The position numbers and the translations under genes are program-made. The notes under the pieces were generated by a model. The model was not told the origin of the DNA, ran no database searches, and was given only the letters and a program-made list of their open reading frames with translations. A stretch of 64,000 nt of DNA from JABMMZ01 sp040403495. Lineage in GTDB: Bacteria > Bacteroidota > Bacteroidia > NS11-12g > UBA955. Of this stretch, positions 40,730-47,103 are shown one piece after another; the stretch's first letter is position 1; each line of letters starts with the position of its first letter. The stretch spans positions 1 through 64,000 of the forward strand of contig JBBAKM010000016.1 of NCBI GenBank assembly GCA_040403495.1, read 5' to 3'.

Positions 40730-41869
40730 ATGAATTTTAATATCTCTGAAAGCCAATTAATGATTAGGCAAATGTGCAAAGATTTTGCAGATAAGAATAT
40801 CCGTCCATCAATGATGGAATGGGACGAAAGTCAAACATTCCCAACCGAACTTTTCAAAGAAATGGGAGAATTGGGATTAATGGGTATTTTAGTTCCTGAG
40901 GAATATGGTGGATCAGGCTTGGGTTATTTCGAATATGCCGATGCCATAGTTGAAATAGCTAGAGTTTGTGGTTCTATTGGATTGAGTATGGCAGCGCATA
41001 ATAGTTTGTGTACAGGCCATATTTTACAGTTTGGAAACGAAGAGCAAAAAAAGAAGTGGTTACCAAAGTTGGCTTCAGGACAATGGATAGGAGCGTGGGG
41101 TTTAACCGAAGCAAATACAGGTAGCGATGCTATGCGTATGCAAGTAACTGCAAAACAAGAGGGCGAATATTGGGTTTTGAATGGTGCTAAAAATTGGATT
41201 ACACACGGTATTACTGGCGATGTAGCTGTAGTTTTGGCAAGAACAGGTGATCTTTTGGATTCACACGGAATCACTGCATTTGTAGTTGAAAGAGGAACAG
41301 CAGGATTTAAAGCTGGAAAAAAAGAAAATAAATTAGGAATGAGAGCTAGCGAAACAGCCGAGATGATTTTTGAGGATTGCAAAGTTCACGAAAGTCAAAT
41401 CTTAGGAAAGGTTGGAGAAGGTTTCATTCAAGCAATGAAAATTTTGGATGGTGGAAGAATTTCCATAGCAGCATTATCTCTAGGAATCGCCAAAGGGGCT
41501 TACGATGCATCAGTAAAATATGCACAAGAGAGAGAGCAATTTGGTCAACCGATTGCAAATTTTCAAGCGATAGGATTCAAGTTGGCCGATATGGCAACTC
41601 AAATTGAAGCTTCAGAATTATTGATTCAAGAAGCTTGTTATTTGAAAAATACAGGACAAAGCGTAACCAAAGTTTCGGCAATGGCCAAATATTATGCAAG
41701 TGAGGTTTGTGTAAAAGTATCAACAGAAGCTATTCAAATATTTGGAGGTTATGGTTATACCAAAGATTTCCCAGTTGAGAAATTCTACAGAGATAGCAAG
41801 CTTTGCACCATAGGTGAGGGCACATCAGAAATTCAAAAATTAGTAATTTCAAGACAAGTTCTAAAATAA
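40730..41869 (+). CDS. Acyl-CoA dehydrogenase
   Basis: 379 residues, the usual subunit length. It oxidises acyl-CoA to enoyl-CoA with FAD in beta-oxidation or branched-chain amino acid breakdown. Motifs are Leu-Thr-Glu-Ala-Asn-Thr-Gly-Ser-Asp near 128 (FAD/substrate contact), Glu-Arg-Glu-Gln-Phe-Gly-Gln-Pro-Ile near 266 and the C-terminal Ile-Phe-Gly-Gly-Tyr-Gly-Tyr then Gly-Glu-Gly-Thr-Ser-Glu-Ile-Gln. The Glu in that last motif is the usual catalytic base of the short/branched-chain class. It stands alone between its own promoter and that of rpsU. Confidence 0.93.
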   Translation: MNFNISESQLMIRQMCKDFADKNIRPSMMEWDESQTFPTELFKEMGELGLMGILVPEEYGGSGLGYFEYADAIVEIARVCGSIGLSMAAHNSLCTGHILQFGNEEQKKKWLPKLASGQWIGAWGLTEANTGSDAMRMQVTAKQEGEYWVLNGAKNWITHGITGDVAVVLARTGDLLDSHGITAFVVERGTAGFKAGKKENKLGMRASETAEMIFEDCKVHESQILGKVGEGFIQAMKILDGGRISIAALSLGIAKGAYDASVKYAQEREQFGQPIANFQAIGFKLADMATQIEASELLIQEACYLKNTGQSVTKVSAMAKYYASEVCVKVSTEAIQIFGGYGYTKDFPVEKFYRDSKLCTIGEGTSEIQKLVISRQVLK

Positions 41870-41881
41870 TTATTAATTTAC

Positions 41882-41911
41882 TTGCATTTACAGAAATAAA
41901 CATTAAATTTG
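41882..41911 (+). promoter_or_regulatory. rpsU promoter (TTG-N19-TAAATTTG)
   Basis: TTG at 41882-41884 and TAAATTTG at 41904-41911 are 19 nt apart. The downstream TTTGCACTCC resembles the rpsT and tRNA-tuf start regions. Confidence 0.7.
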
Positions 41912-41930
41912 CACTCCATTAAATAAAGAA

Positions 41931-42125
41931 ATGATTTACATAAACGTAAAAGAAAACGAAAGCCTAGAAAAAGCGCTAAAAAAGTACAAGAAAAAGTACG
42001 AGAAAGTTGGCGTAGTTAAAGAACTAAGAAGCAGACAAGCATTTGAAAAACCATCTATCACCAGAAGAATGGAAATTAAAAAAGCAGCTTACAGAGAATT
42101 CGTTCAAAGAGAAGAAGCAAAATAA
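41931..42125 (+). CDS. rpsU: 30S ribosomal protein S21
   Basis: 64 residues. It begins Met-Ile-Tyr-Ile-Asn-Val-Lys-Glu-Asn-Glu-Ser-Leu-Glu-Lys-Ala-Leu and has the Glu-Lys-Pro-Ser-Ile-Thr-Arg-Arg segment of S21. The protein binds near the anti-Shine-Dalgarno region of the 30S subunit. Its own promoter lies upstream, and a 12-bp-stem terminator begins 21 nt after its stop and contains the xerC start codon. Confidence 0.96.
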   Translation: MIYINVKENESLEKALKKYKKKYEKVGVVKELRSRQAFEKPSITRRMEIKKAAYREFVQREEAK

Positions 42126-42146
42126 TTCAAAAAAAAATATTAATTT

Positions 42147-42182
42147 AGCGTCCATAATTCACATTATGGACGCTTTTTTTTT
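42147..42182 (+). terminator. rpsU terminator that contains the xerC start codon
   Basis: A 12-bp perfect stem (AGCGTCCATAAT 42147-42158 with ATTATGGACGCT 42163-42174), loop TCAC, is followed by a run of Ts to 42182. The xerC ATG (42166-42168) is inside the 3' arm, and the T-run encodes its Phe-Phe-Leu. Confidence 0.92.
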
Positions 42183-43047
42183 ACAACAGTTTTTCGATTA
42201 CCTTTCAATTGAAAAGCGTCTGTCAAAGCATACTGTTTTGGCATACACAAACGACTTAAGTCAATGTCTTAAATGGCTCACAGAAGCCTATGAAATAAAG
42301 CAAGTTGACGATATAAGTCATTCCTATATTAGAACATGGTTAGCTTCATTAATGAATGCTGGATTAGATTCTAAAAGTATCAATAGGAAAATTTCGGCAT
42401 TAAAAACATATTACAAATATTTATTAAAGCATCAGTTAGCGGTTAAGAATCCGATGTTAAAGGTAAGTTCTCCTAAGGTTTCCAAAAAATTACCGGTTTT
42501 TGTTACAGAGGACAAAATGAATGAAATGTTAAACGATTTTGAAAGTCATTTAACGGCAGAAGATTCGCTTGCAGAGGATTTGTTATCGACACTTTATCAT
42601 ACAGGAATGCGTTTAAGTGAGTTGATTTCATTAAAAAAGTCGGATGTGAATATTTCGCAAATGACATTAAAGGTACTGGGAAAAGGTAATAAGGAGCGAA
42701 TAATACCAATGACCAATGATTTAACTCAGATAGTTTCAAAATATTTGAGTTTATCGATAGATTCAGAGTTTTTGTATAATACTAAAAAAGGGAAGCAACT
42801 TTATCCTAAATTTGTATATAGGTCAGTAAATCAATTATTAAATAAGTACACAACAATAAAAAAGAAAAGTCCACATATTTTAAGGCATTCAATTGCGACA
42901 CATATATTAGAGAATGGGAGTGAATTAAATGCGATAAAAGAAATACTAGGGCATGCCAATTTATCAGCAACACAAATTTATACGCACAATTCTATTGAAA
43001 GATTAAAAAAAATATATAATTTAGCACATCCAAAATCGACACAATAA
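42166..43047 (+). CDS. xerC: Tyrosine recombinase XerC/XerD
   Basis: 293 residues from the ATG at 42166; starting further upstream would overlap rpsU and add 41 residues unlike the family. N-terminal SAM-like domain (Phe-Phe-Asp-Tyr-Leu-Ser-Ile-Glu-Lys-Arg-Leu-Ser), then a catalytic domain with Arg (Gly-Met-Arg-Leu-Ser-Glu), Lys in Gly-Lys-Gly-Asn-Lys-Glu-Arg, His-x-x-Arg-His, Leu-Gly-His and Tyr in Ile-Tyr-Thr-His. All catalytic residues are present. It resolves chromosome dimers at dif. The start codon is sequestered in the rpsU terminator stem, so expression needs read-through or another promoter. Confidence 0.93.
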   Translation: MDAFFLQQFFDYLSIEKRLSKHTVLAYTNDLSQCLKWLTEAYEIKQVDDISHSYIRTWLASLMNAGLDSKSINRKISALKTYYKYLLKHQLAVKNPMLKVSSPKVSKKLPVFVTEDKMNEMLNDFESHLTAEDSLAEDLLSTLYHTGMRLSELISLKKSDVNISQMTLKVLGKGNKERIIPMTNDLTQIVSKYLSLSIDSEFLYNTKKGKQLYPKFVYRSVNQLLNKYTTIKKKSPHILRHSIATHILENGSELNAIKEILGHANLSATQIYTHNSIERLKKIYNLAHPKSTQ

Positions 43048-43089
43048 CCATTAACCAGAAAATGAAAGGACTGAAATTTAAACAAATAG
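43048..43089 (+). other. Unassigned AT-rich spacer after xerC
   Basis: This short stretch between the xerC stop and the first 78-bp element has no reading frame, promoter box or hairpin that I can support. It is the start of the 533-bp gene-free interval 43048-43580. Confidence 0.5.
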
Positions 43090-43167
43090 AAAGATTCTGA
43101 ATAAATGTCCTTTGCTCATTCAAAGCTCAACTTTTTCCAGAATGACCAACCCCATAAACAATTAAAC
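43090..43167 (+). repeat. 78-bp hairpin element, copy 1
   Basis: First of three near-identical 78-bp units (others at 43254 and 43395). ATTCTG near its start pairs with CAGAAT about 45 nt later. An inner AAAAGT/ACTTTT pairing is present in copies 2 and 3 but mismatched here (AAATGT). It ends in CCCCATAAACAATTAAAC. Confidence 0.93.
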
Positions 43168-43253
43168 AATTAAACGTTAAACAATTAAAAAATAAACACT
43201 TTAAACCTTTTAAACCTTTTAAACACCTAAACACCTAAACACCTAAACAACTA
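43168..43253 (+). repeat. TAAAC-phased microrepeat tract 1
   Basis: 86 bp built from 8-9-bp tandem units that share TAAAC: CAATTAAA units, two AAACCTTTT units and three AAACACCT units. No ORF or promoter box. Confidence 0.88.
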
Positions 43254-43331
43254 AAAGATTCTGAATAAAAGTCCCTTGCTCATTCAAAGCTCAACTTTTT
43301 CCAGAATGACTAACCCCATAAACAATTAAAC
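43254..43331 (+). repeat. 78-bp hairpin element, copy 2
   Basis: Same length and ends as copy 1, with few internal changes (for example GTCCCTTG for GTCCTTTG and GACTAACC for GACCAACC). The inner stem AAAAGT/ACTTTT is restored. Confidence 0.93.
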
Positions 43332-43394
43332 ACTTTAAACCTTTTAAACACCTAAACACCTAAACACCTAAACACCTAAACACCTAAACAACAA
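43332..43394 (+). repeat. TAAAC-phased microrepeat tract 2
   Basis: 63 bp: one AAACCTTTT unit followed by five tandem AAACACCT units. The unit number differs from tract 1, as expected from slippage. Confidence 0.88.
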
Positions 43395-43472
43395 AAAGAT
43401 TCTGAATAAAAGTCCTTTTCTCATTCAAAGCTCAACTTTTTCCAGAATGACCAACCCCATAAACAATTGAAC
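43395..43472 (+). repeat. 78-bp hairpin element, copy 3
   Basis: Third copy, differing mainly at GTCCTTTTCTC and the final CAATTGAAC. Length is again exactly 78 bp. Confidence 0.93.
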
Positions 43473-43580
43473 AATTAAACAATTAAAAAATAAACACTTT
43501 AAACCTTTTAAACACCTAAACAATTAAACAATTGAACAATTAAACACCTAAACAAATAAACCATTTAACAATAAAACAAT
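43473..43580 (+). repeat. TAAAC-phased microrepeat tract 3, reaching the hpf start
   Basis: 108 bp of CAATTAAA, CAATTGAA, AAACCTTTT and AAACACCT units that run right up to the hpf ATG. It would form the hpf 5' leader. No TAnnTTTG box is seen in it. Confidence 0.85.
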
Positions 43581-43883
43581 ATGGATATTCAATTTCAAAC
43601 CCCACATTTCAAAGCAGACAAAAAGCTTTTAGATTCAATTTCACAAAAATTGAACAAATTAGAACACTTTTATGACAAGATAATTGACGCATCAGTGTTT
43701 TTGAAGATAGAAAAGTCGGACGACAAAGAAAATAAAATACTTGAGATAAAGATAAATGTACTAAATGCGACCTTATTTGTTGAGGAAAAGGATAAAACAT
43801 TTGAGAATGCTTTAGACAAAGCAGAGGATGCTATAAAAGCCAAGCTAATAAAGTACAAACAGAAGATTTCACAAGTTAGTTAA
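43581..43883 (+). CDS. hpf: Short-form ribosome hibernation promoting factor
   Basis: 100 residues of the HPF/RaiA family: Asp-Ile-Gln-Phe-Gln-Thr-Pro-His-Phe at the N-terminus, Leu-Glu-His-Phe-Tyr-Asp-Lys-Ile, then alternating strands and a C-terminal Ala-Leu-Asp-Lys-Ala-Glu-Asp-Ala-Ile-Lys helix. It is a short form without the dimerising C-terminal domain of long HPF. The protein blocks the decoding centre of idle ribosomes. It sits between xerC and the tRNA-tuf operon. Its upstream region is entirely repeats, so its promoter is unclear. Confidence 0.9.
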   Translation: MDIQFQTPHFKADKKLLDSISQKLNKLEHFYDKIIDASVFLKIEKSDDKENKILEIKINVLNATLFVEEKDKTFENALDKAEDAIKAKLIKYKQKISQVS

Positions 43884-43968
43884 CCCCTTTTTTTGTATTA
43901 TAAAACGGTGTTAAAAGCAATGTTTTAAAGAGCTAAAAATAATTTTTTTAAAAAAAAATTAAAAACGC

Positions 43969-43999
43969 TTTGAAAAGTCAAATTAATTCGCTTTTTTTG
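43969..43999 (+). promoter_or_regulatory. Probable promoter of the tRNA-tuf operon
   Basis: TTTG at 43969-43972 and TTTTTTTG at 43992-43999 are 19 nt apart; the -7 has TT in place of TA. The sequence TTTGCAGTCCTTTTTA at 43996-44011 is identical to that at the rpsT promoter, which supports the call. Confidence 0.55.
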
Positions 44000-44055
44000 C
44001 AGTCCTTTTTACAAAAATCTAAGTAGACAAAGTAAAAAAGACAGTTCTTTAAAAT

Positions 44056-44128
44056 GCCACTTTAGCTCAGCTGGTAGAGCAACTGATTTGTAATCAGTAG
44101 GTCGTTGGTTCGATCCCGACAAGTGGCT
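44056..44128 (+). tRNA. tRNA-Thr(TGT)
   Basis: 73 nt with a complete cloverleaf: acceptor GCCACTT/AAGTGGC, anticodon loop TTTGTAA (anticodon TGT) and T-loop TTCGATC. The CCA end is not encoded. It is the first of four tRNAs ahead of tuf. Confidence 0.96.
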
Positions 44129-44142
44129 CATTGCAATGCATT

Positions 44143-44223
44143 GGGGAGTTTCCAGAGTGGCTAAATGGGACAGACTGTAAATCTGTTGCTTCGGCTTCGG
44201 TGGTTCGAATCCACCACTCCCCA
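44143..44223 (+). tRNA. tRNA-Tyr(GTA)
   Basis: 81 nt; a class II tRNA with a long variable arm (GCTTCGGCTTCGG region). Acceptor GGGGAGT/ACTCCCC, anticodon GTA, discriminator A. CCA not encoded. Confidence 0.96.
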
Positions 44224-44276
44224 CTCATTCTTTTATTTATAGAGAATAGAAGTTTGTGAAGATAGGCCTTAAAATT

Positions 44277-44349
44277 GCGGGAGTAGCTCAGTTGGTAGAG
44301 CGACAGCCTTCCAAGCTGTAGGTCGCGGGTTCGAGCCTCGTCTCCCGCT
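44277..44349 (+). tRNA. tRNA-Gly(TCC)
   Basis: 73 nt; acceptor GCGGGAG/CTCCCGC, anticodon loop CTTCCAA (TCC), T-arm GCGGGTTCGAGCCTCGT with one imperfect pair. CCA not encoded. Confidence 0.96.
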
Positions 44350-44418
44350 CGCTTTAAGTTGATAATCAACAAACAAGTGAGTTTGATTATCAAAGAATGA
44401 GCAAAACGACAAAACATT

Positions 44419-44490
<72 letters not shown>

Positions 44491-44549
44491 CAAAGCAAAA
44501 AAAATAGAAACATAACAATAAAAATAAAATATAATTAAATTTAAAAATC

Positions 44550-45737
44550 ATGGCAAAAGAAACATTTGACCGCTCCAAAGCCCACGTTAACATTGGTACA
44601 ATTGGCCACGTCGACCACGGTAAAACTACATTAACAGCTGCTATCACTTCAGTTTTAGCAAATGCTGGTTTATCTGAAGCTCGTTCTTTCGATTCAATTG
44701 ACTCTGCTCCAGAAGAAAAAGAAAGAGGTATCACAATCAACACTGCACACGTTGAATATTCAACAGCAACGCGTCACTATGCTCACGTTGACTGTCCAGG
44801 TCACGCGGATTATGTTAAAAACATGGTAACGGGTGCTGCTCAAATGGACGGAGCTATCTTAGTTTGCGCTGCAACTGATGGTCCAATGCCACAAACTCGT
44901 GAGCACATCCTACTTGCTCGTCAGGTTGGTGTACCTCGTCTTGTTGTATTTATGAACAAATGCGACATGGTTGATGATCCTGAATTATTAGACTTAGTAG
45001 AAATGGAATTACGTGATTTATTAAGTTTCTATAACTTTGACGGAGATAATACTCCAATCATCCGTGGATCTGCTTTAGGTGGATTAAACGGAGAGCCAGT
45101 TTGGGTTGAAAAAATCATGGAATTAATGGCTGCTGTAGATACTTACATTCCAATTCCACCAAGATTGGTTGATCAACCATTCCTAATGCCAATTGAAGAC
45201 GTGTTCTCAATCACTGGTCGTGGTACTGTTGCTACAGGTAGAATCGAAAGAGGTGTTATAAACGTAGGTGAGCCAGTTGACATCATCGGTTTAGGTGACG
45301 AAAAACTTTCTTCTACTGTAACAGGTGTTGAGATGTTCAGAAAATTATTGGACAGAGGTGAAGCGGGTGACAATGCTGGTATCTTGTTAAGAGGTATCGA
45401 CAAAGAATCTATCAAAAGAGGTATGGTAATTTGCAAACCAGGTTCAGTAACTCCACACTCAAAATTCAAAGCTGAAGTATACGTATTAAGTAAAGAAGAA
45501 GGTGGAAGACACACTCCATTCTTTAACAAATACCGTCATCAGTTCTATTTCCGTACCACTGATATCACAGGTGAAGTTTCATTACCAGAAGGTGTTGAAA
45601 TGTGTATGCCAGGTGATAACATCACTGTAACAGTTCAATTGATTGCTCCAATCGCGATGGAAAAAACATTACGTTTTGCGATTCGTGAAGGCGGTAGAAC
45701 AATCGGTGCTGGTCAGGTAACTGAAATTTTAGATTAA
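44550..45737 (+). CDS. tuf: Elongation factor Tu
   Basis: 395 residues. It carries aminoacyl-tRNA to the ribosome as a GTP complex. G motifs: Gly-His-Val-Asp-His-Gly-Lys-Thr (P-loop), Asp-Cys-Pro-Gly-His, Asn-Lys-Cys-Asp and Gly-Ser-Ala. Domains II and III are complete. One oddity: at residue 330 the usual Tyr-Arg-Pro-Gln is Tyr-Arg-His-Gln (codon CAT, 45537-45539). No Shine-Dalgarno is seen; the leader is A-rich. It follows the four tRNAs and precedes tRNA-Trp. Confidence 0.98.
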   Translation: MAKETFDRSKAHVNIGTIGHVDHGKTTLTAAITSVLANAGLSEARSFDSIDSAPEEKERGITINTAHVEYSTATRHYAHVDCPGHADYVKNMVTGAAQMDGAILVCAATDGPMPQTREHILLARQVGVPRLVVFMNKCDMVDDPELLDLVEMELRDLLSFYNFDGDNTPIIRGSALGGLNGEPVWVEKIMELMAAVDTYIPIPPRLVDQPFLMPIEDVFSITGRGTVATGRIERGVINVGEPVDIIGLGDEKLSSTVTGVEMFRKLLDRGEAGDNAGILLRGIDKESIKRGMVICKPGSVTPHSKFKAEVYVLSKEEGGRHTPFFNKYRHQFYFRTTDITGEVSLPEGVEMCMPGDNITVTVQLIAPIAMEKTLRFAIREGGRTIGAGQVTEILD

Positions 45738-45760
45738 TTTCACTGAAATAATAAATTATT

Positions 45761-45796
45761 CAAAGGCTGTTGGTTGAAACACACTAACAGCTTTTG
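45761..45796 (+). terminator. Hairpin between tuf and tRNA-Trp
   Basis: A 13-bp stem with two wobbles (CAAAGGCTGTTGG 45761-45773 with CTAACAGCTTTTG 45784-45796) lies between tuf and tRNA-Trp. The four Ts are part of the stem, so it may be a partial terminator or an RNA-processing hairpin rather than a full terminator. Confidence 0.5.
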
Positions 45797-45802
45797 ACAT
45801 AG

Positions 45803-45873
45803 ACGGGAATAGTTCAATGGTAGAATAGAGGTCTCCAAAACCTTTGATCAGGGTTCGAATCCTTGTTCCCGTG
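45803..45873 (+). tRNA. tRNA-Trp(CCA)
   Basis: 71 nt; acceptor ACGGGAA/TTCCCGT, anticodon loop CTCCAAA (CCA), discriminator G as usual for tRNA-Trp. The 3' CCA is not encoded. secE starts 16 nt later. Confidence 0.95.
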
Positions 45874-45889
45874 CAAAAAAAATAAAAGA

Positions 45890-46084
45890 ATGGAAAAAAT
45901 TAAAAATCTTTGGAATAGTTCAGTTGACGAATTGCTAAACAAAGTATCTTGGCCAACTTGGGATCAATTAAGAGAAAGTGCAGTTATTGTTCTAATCTCT
46001 TCTATAATTTTTGCAGTATTTTTAATGCTTTTAGATTATGGTATTGGTTTTGGCTTAGACTTTTTATATGGAGTAACTAAATAA
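45890..46084 (+). CDS. secE: Preprotein translocase subunit SecE
   Basis: 64 residues from the ATG at 45890; an earlier in-frame TTG at 45863 lies inside tRNA-Trp and is excluded. It is the short one-helix form: an amphipathic Leu-Asn-Lys-Val-Ser-Trp-Pro-Thr-Trp segment, then a membrane helix at about 30-55. It stabilises SecY in the inner membrane. The stop overlaps the nusG start by 1 nt. Confidence 0.93.
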   Translation: MEKIKNLWNSSVDELLNKVSWPTWDQLRESAVIVLISSIIFAVFLMLLDYGIGFGLDFLYGVTK

Positions 46085-46626
46085 TGGAAGCGACAGATTT
46101 ACAATGGTATGTTGTCCGTGCAGTTTCTGGGCAAGAGAAAAAAGTTAAGGCAAATTTAGAAAGTGAGTTGATTAAAGGTAAACTTACTGAGTATGTGCCC
46201 CAAATTTTAATACCAATGGAAAAAGTTTACAAAATTAAAGATGGCAAAAAAGTAGCCAAAGAACGTAACTATTTTCCAGGGTACATTTTGATACAAGCTA
46301 AATTTTTTGGGGAAGTTGAAGCAACCATAAAAGGAATTAATGGTGTTGTTGGTTTTTTAGGTACCAAAGACAAACCTGTTCCATTAAGACAATCAGAAGT
46401 TAATAGAATTTTAGGTAACGCAGACGAAAATGGAACAATTCAATCAGACGTTGCAGAACCATATATAGTTGGAGAAGCGATTAAAGTAACTGACGGTCCA
46501 TTCAGTGGATTCAGTGGAGTAATTGAAGAAGTGAATGACGAAAAGAAAAAAGTGAAAGTTATGGTTAAAATCTTTGGAAGAAGAACACCACTAGAACTTA
46601 ACTACAATCAAGTTGAAAAAGAATAA
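46084..46626 (+). CDS. nusG: Transcription termination/antitermination protein NusG
   Basis: 180 residues. NGN domain at about 6-110 (Trp-Tyr-Val-Val-Arg-Ala-Val-Ser-Gly-Gln-Glu-Lys-Lys; Phe-Pro-Gly-Tyr-Ile) and a KOW domain at about 125-178 (Val-Thr-Asp-Gly-Pro-Phe-Ser-Gly-Phe-Ser-Gly). It binds RNA polymerase and links it to the ribosome or Rho. It overlaps secE by 1 nt and precedes rplK by 21 nt. Confidence 0.97.
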   Translation: MEATDLQWYVVRAVSGQEKKVKANLESELIKGKLTEYVPQILIPMEKVYKIKDGKKVAKERNYFPGYILIQAKFFGEVEATIKGINGVVGFLGTKDKPVPLRQSEVNRILGNADENGTIQSDVAEPYIVGEAIKVTDGPFSGFSGVIEEVNDEKKKVKVMVKIFGRRTPLELNYNQVEKE

Positions 46627-46647
46627 AGAAATAACACAATATATAAT

Positions 46648-47085
46648 ATGGCAAAAGAAATAACAGGTTATGTAAAATTGCAAGTAAAAGGCGGACAAGC
46701 AAATCCCGCACCTCCCATTGGACCTGCATTGGGCTCAAAAGGTGTAAACATTATGGAATTTTGTAAACAATTTAATGGTCGTACACAAGATAGAATGGGT
46801 AAAGTATTACCTGTTGTATTAACGGTATATTCAGATAAGTCGTTTGATTTCATCATCAAAACACCACCAGTTGCAACACAAATTCTAGAAGCAACCAAAG
46901 CTGCAAAAGGTTCTGCTGAACCAAATCGTAAAAAAGTAGCGGAATTAACTTGGGATCAAGTTAAAACCATTGCTGAAGAAAAAATGCCTGACTTAAATTG
47001 TTTCAATGTAGAATCTGCAATGAACATGGTAGCTGGTACAGCAAGAAGTATGGGTATAACAATAGCAGGAGATAAACCTTTTTAA
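46648..47085 (+). CDS. rplK: 50S ribosomal protein L11
   Basis: 145 residues. Begins with Tyr-Val-Lys-Leu-Gln-Val-Lys-Gly-Gly-Gln-Ala-Asn-Pro-Ala-Pro-Pro-Ile-Gly-Pro-Ala-type sequence, the conserved Pro-rich N-terminal domain that meets thiostrepton and the stringent factor. The C-terminal 23S-binding domain is complete. First of the rplKAJL run. Confidence 0.97.
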   Translation: MAKEITGYVKLQVKGGQANPAPPIGPALGSKGVNIMEFCKQFNGRTQDRMGKVLPVVLTVYSDKSFDFIIKTPPVATQILEATKAAKGSAEPNRKKVAELTWDQVKTIAEEKMPDLNCFNVESAMNMVAGTARSMGITIAGDKPF

Positions 47086-47103
47086 CAATTTATTAGAAAA
47101 CAA

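Noticed and set aside
42043..42165. Longer xerC overlapping rpsU
   Set aside because: The extra 41 residues come from the rpsU coding region in another frame and do not match the recombinase N-terminal domain.
42166..43047. Integrase of a phage or integrative element
   Set aside because: Length, motifs and context (rpsU, hpf, tRNA-tuf, as in other Bacteroidota) fit housekeeping Xer; no att sites or phage genes are near.
43090..43472. CRISPR-like array (three repeats with spacers)
   Set aside because: The 78-bp repeats are too long for CRISPR repeats, the spacers are low-complexity microrepeats rather than unique sequences, and no cas gene is present.
44009..44417. Reverse-strand open frames across the tRNA cluster
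   Set aside because: They cover four clear tRNA genes on the other strand; such translated tRNA arrays are a common annotation artefact.
45173..45529. Reverse-strand open frame of 118 codons inside tuf
   Set aside because: It is a shadow of a strongly coding gene, with no promoter box, plausible start or family resemblance.
45863..45889. Longer secE starting at a TTG
   Set aside because: The codon lies inside tRNA-Trp; ATG at 45890 gives the normal short SecE.
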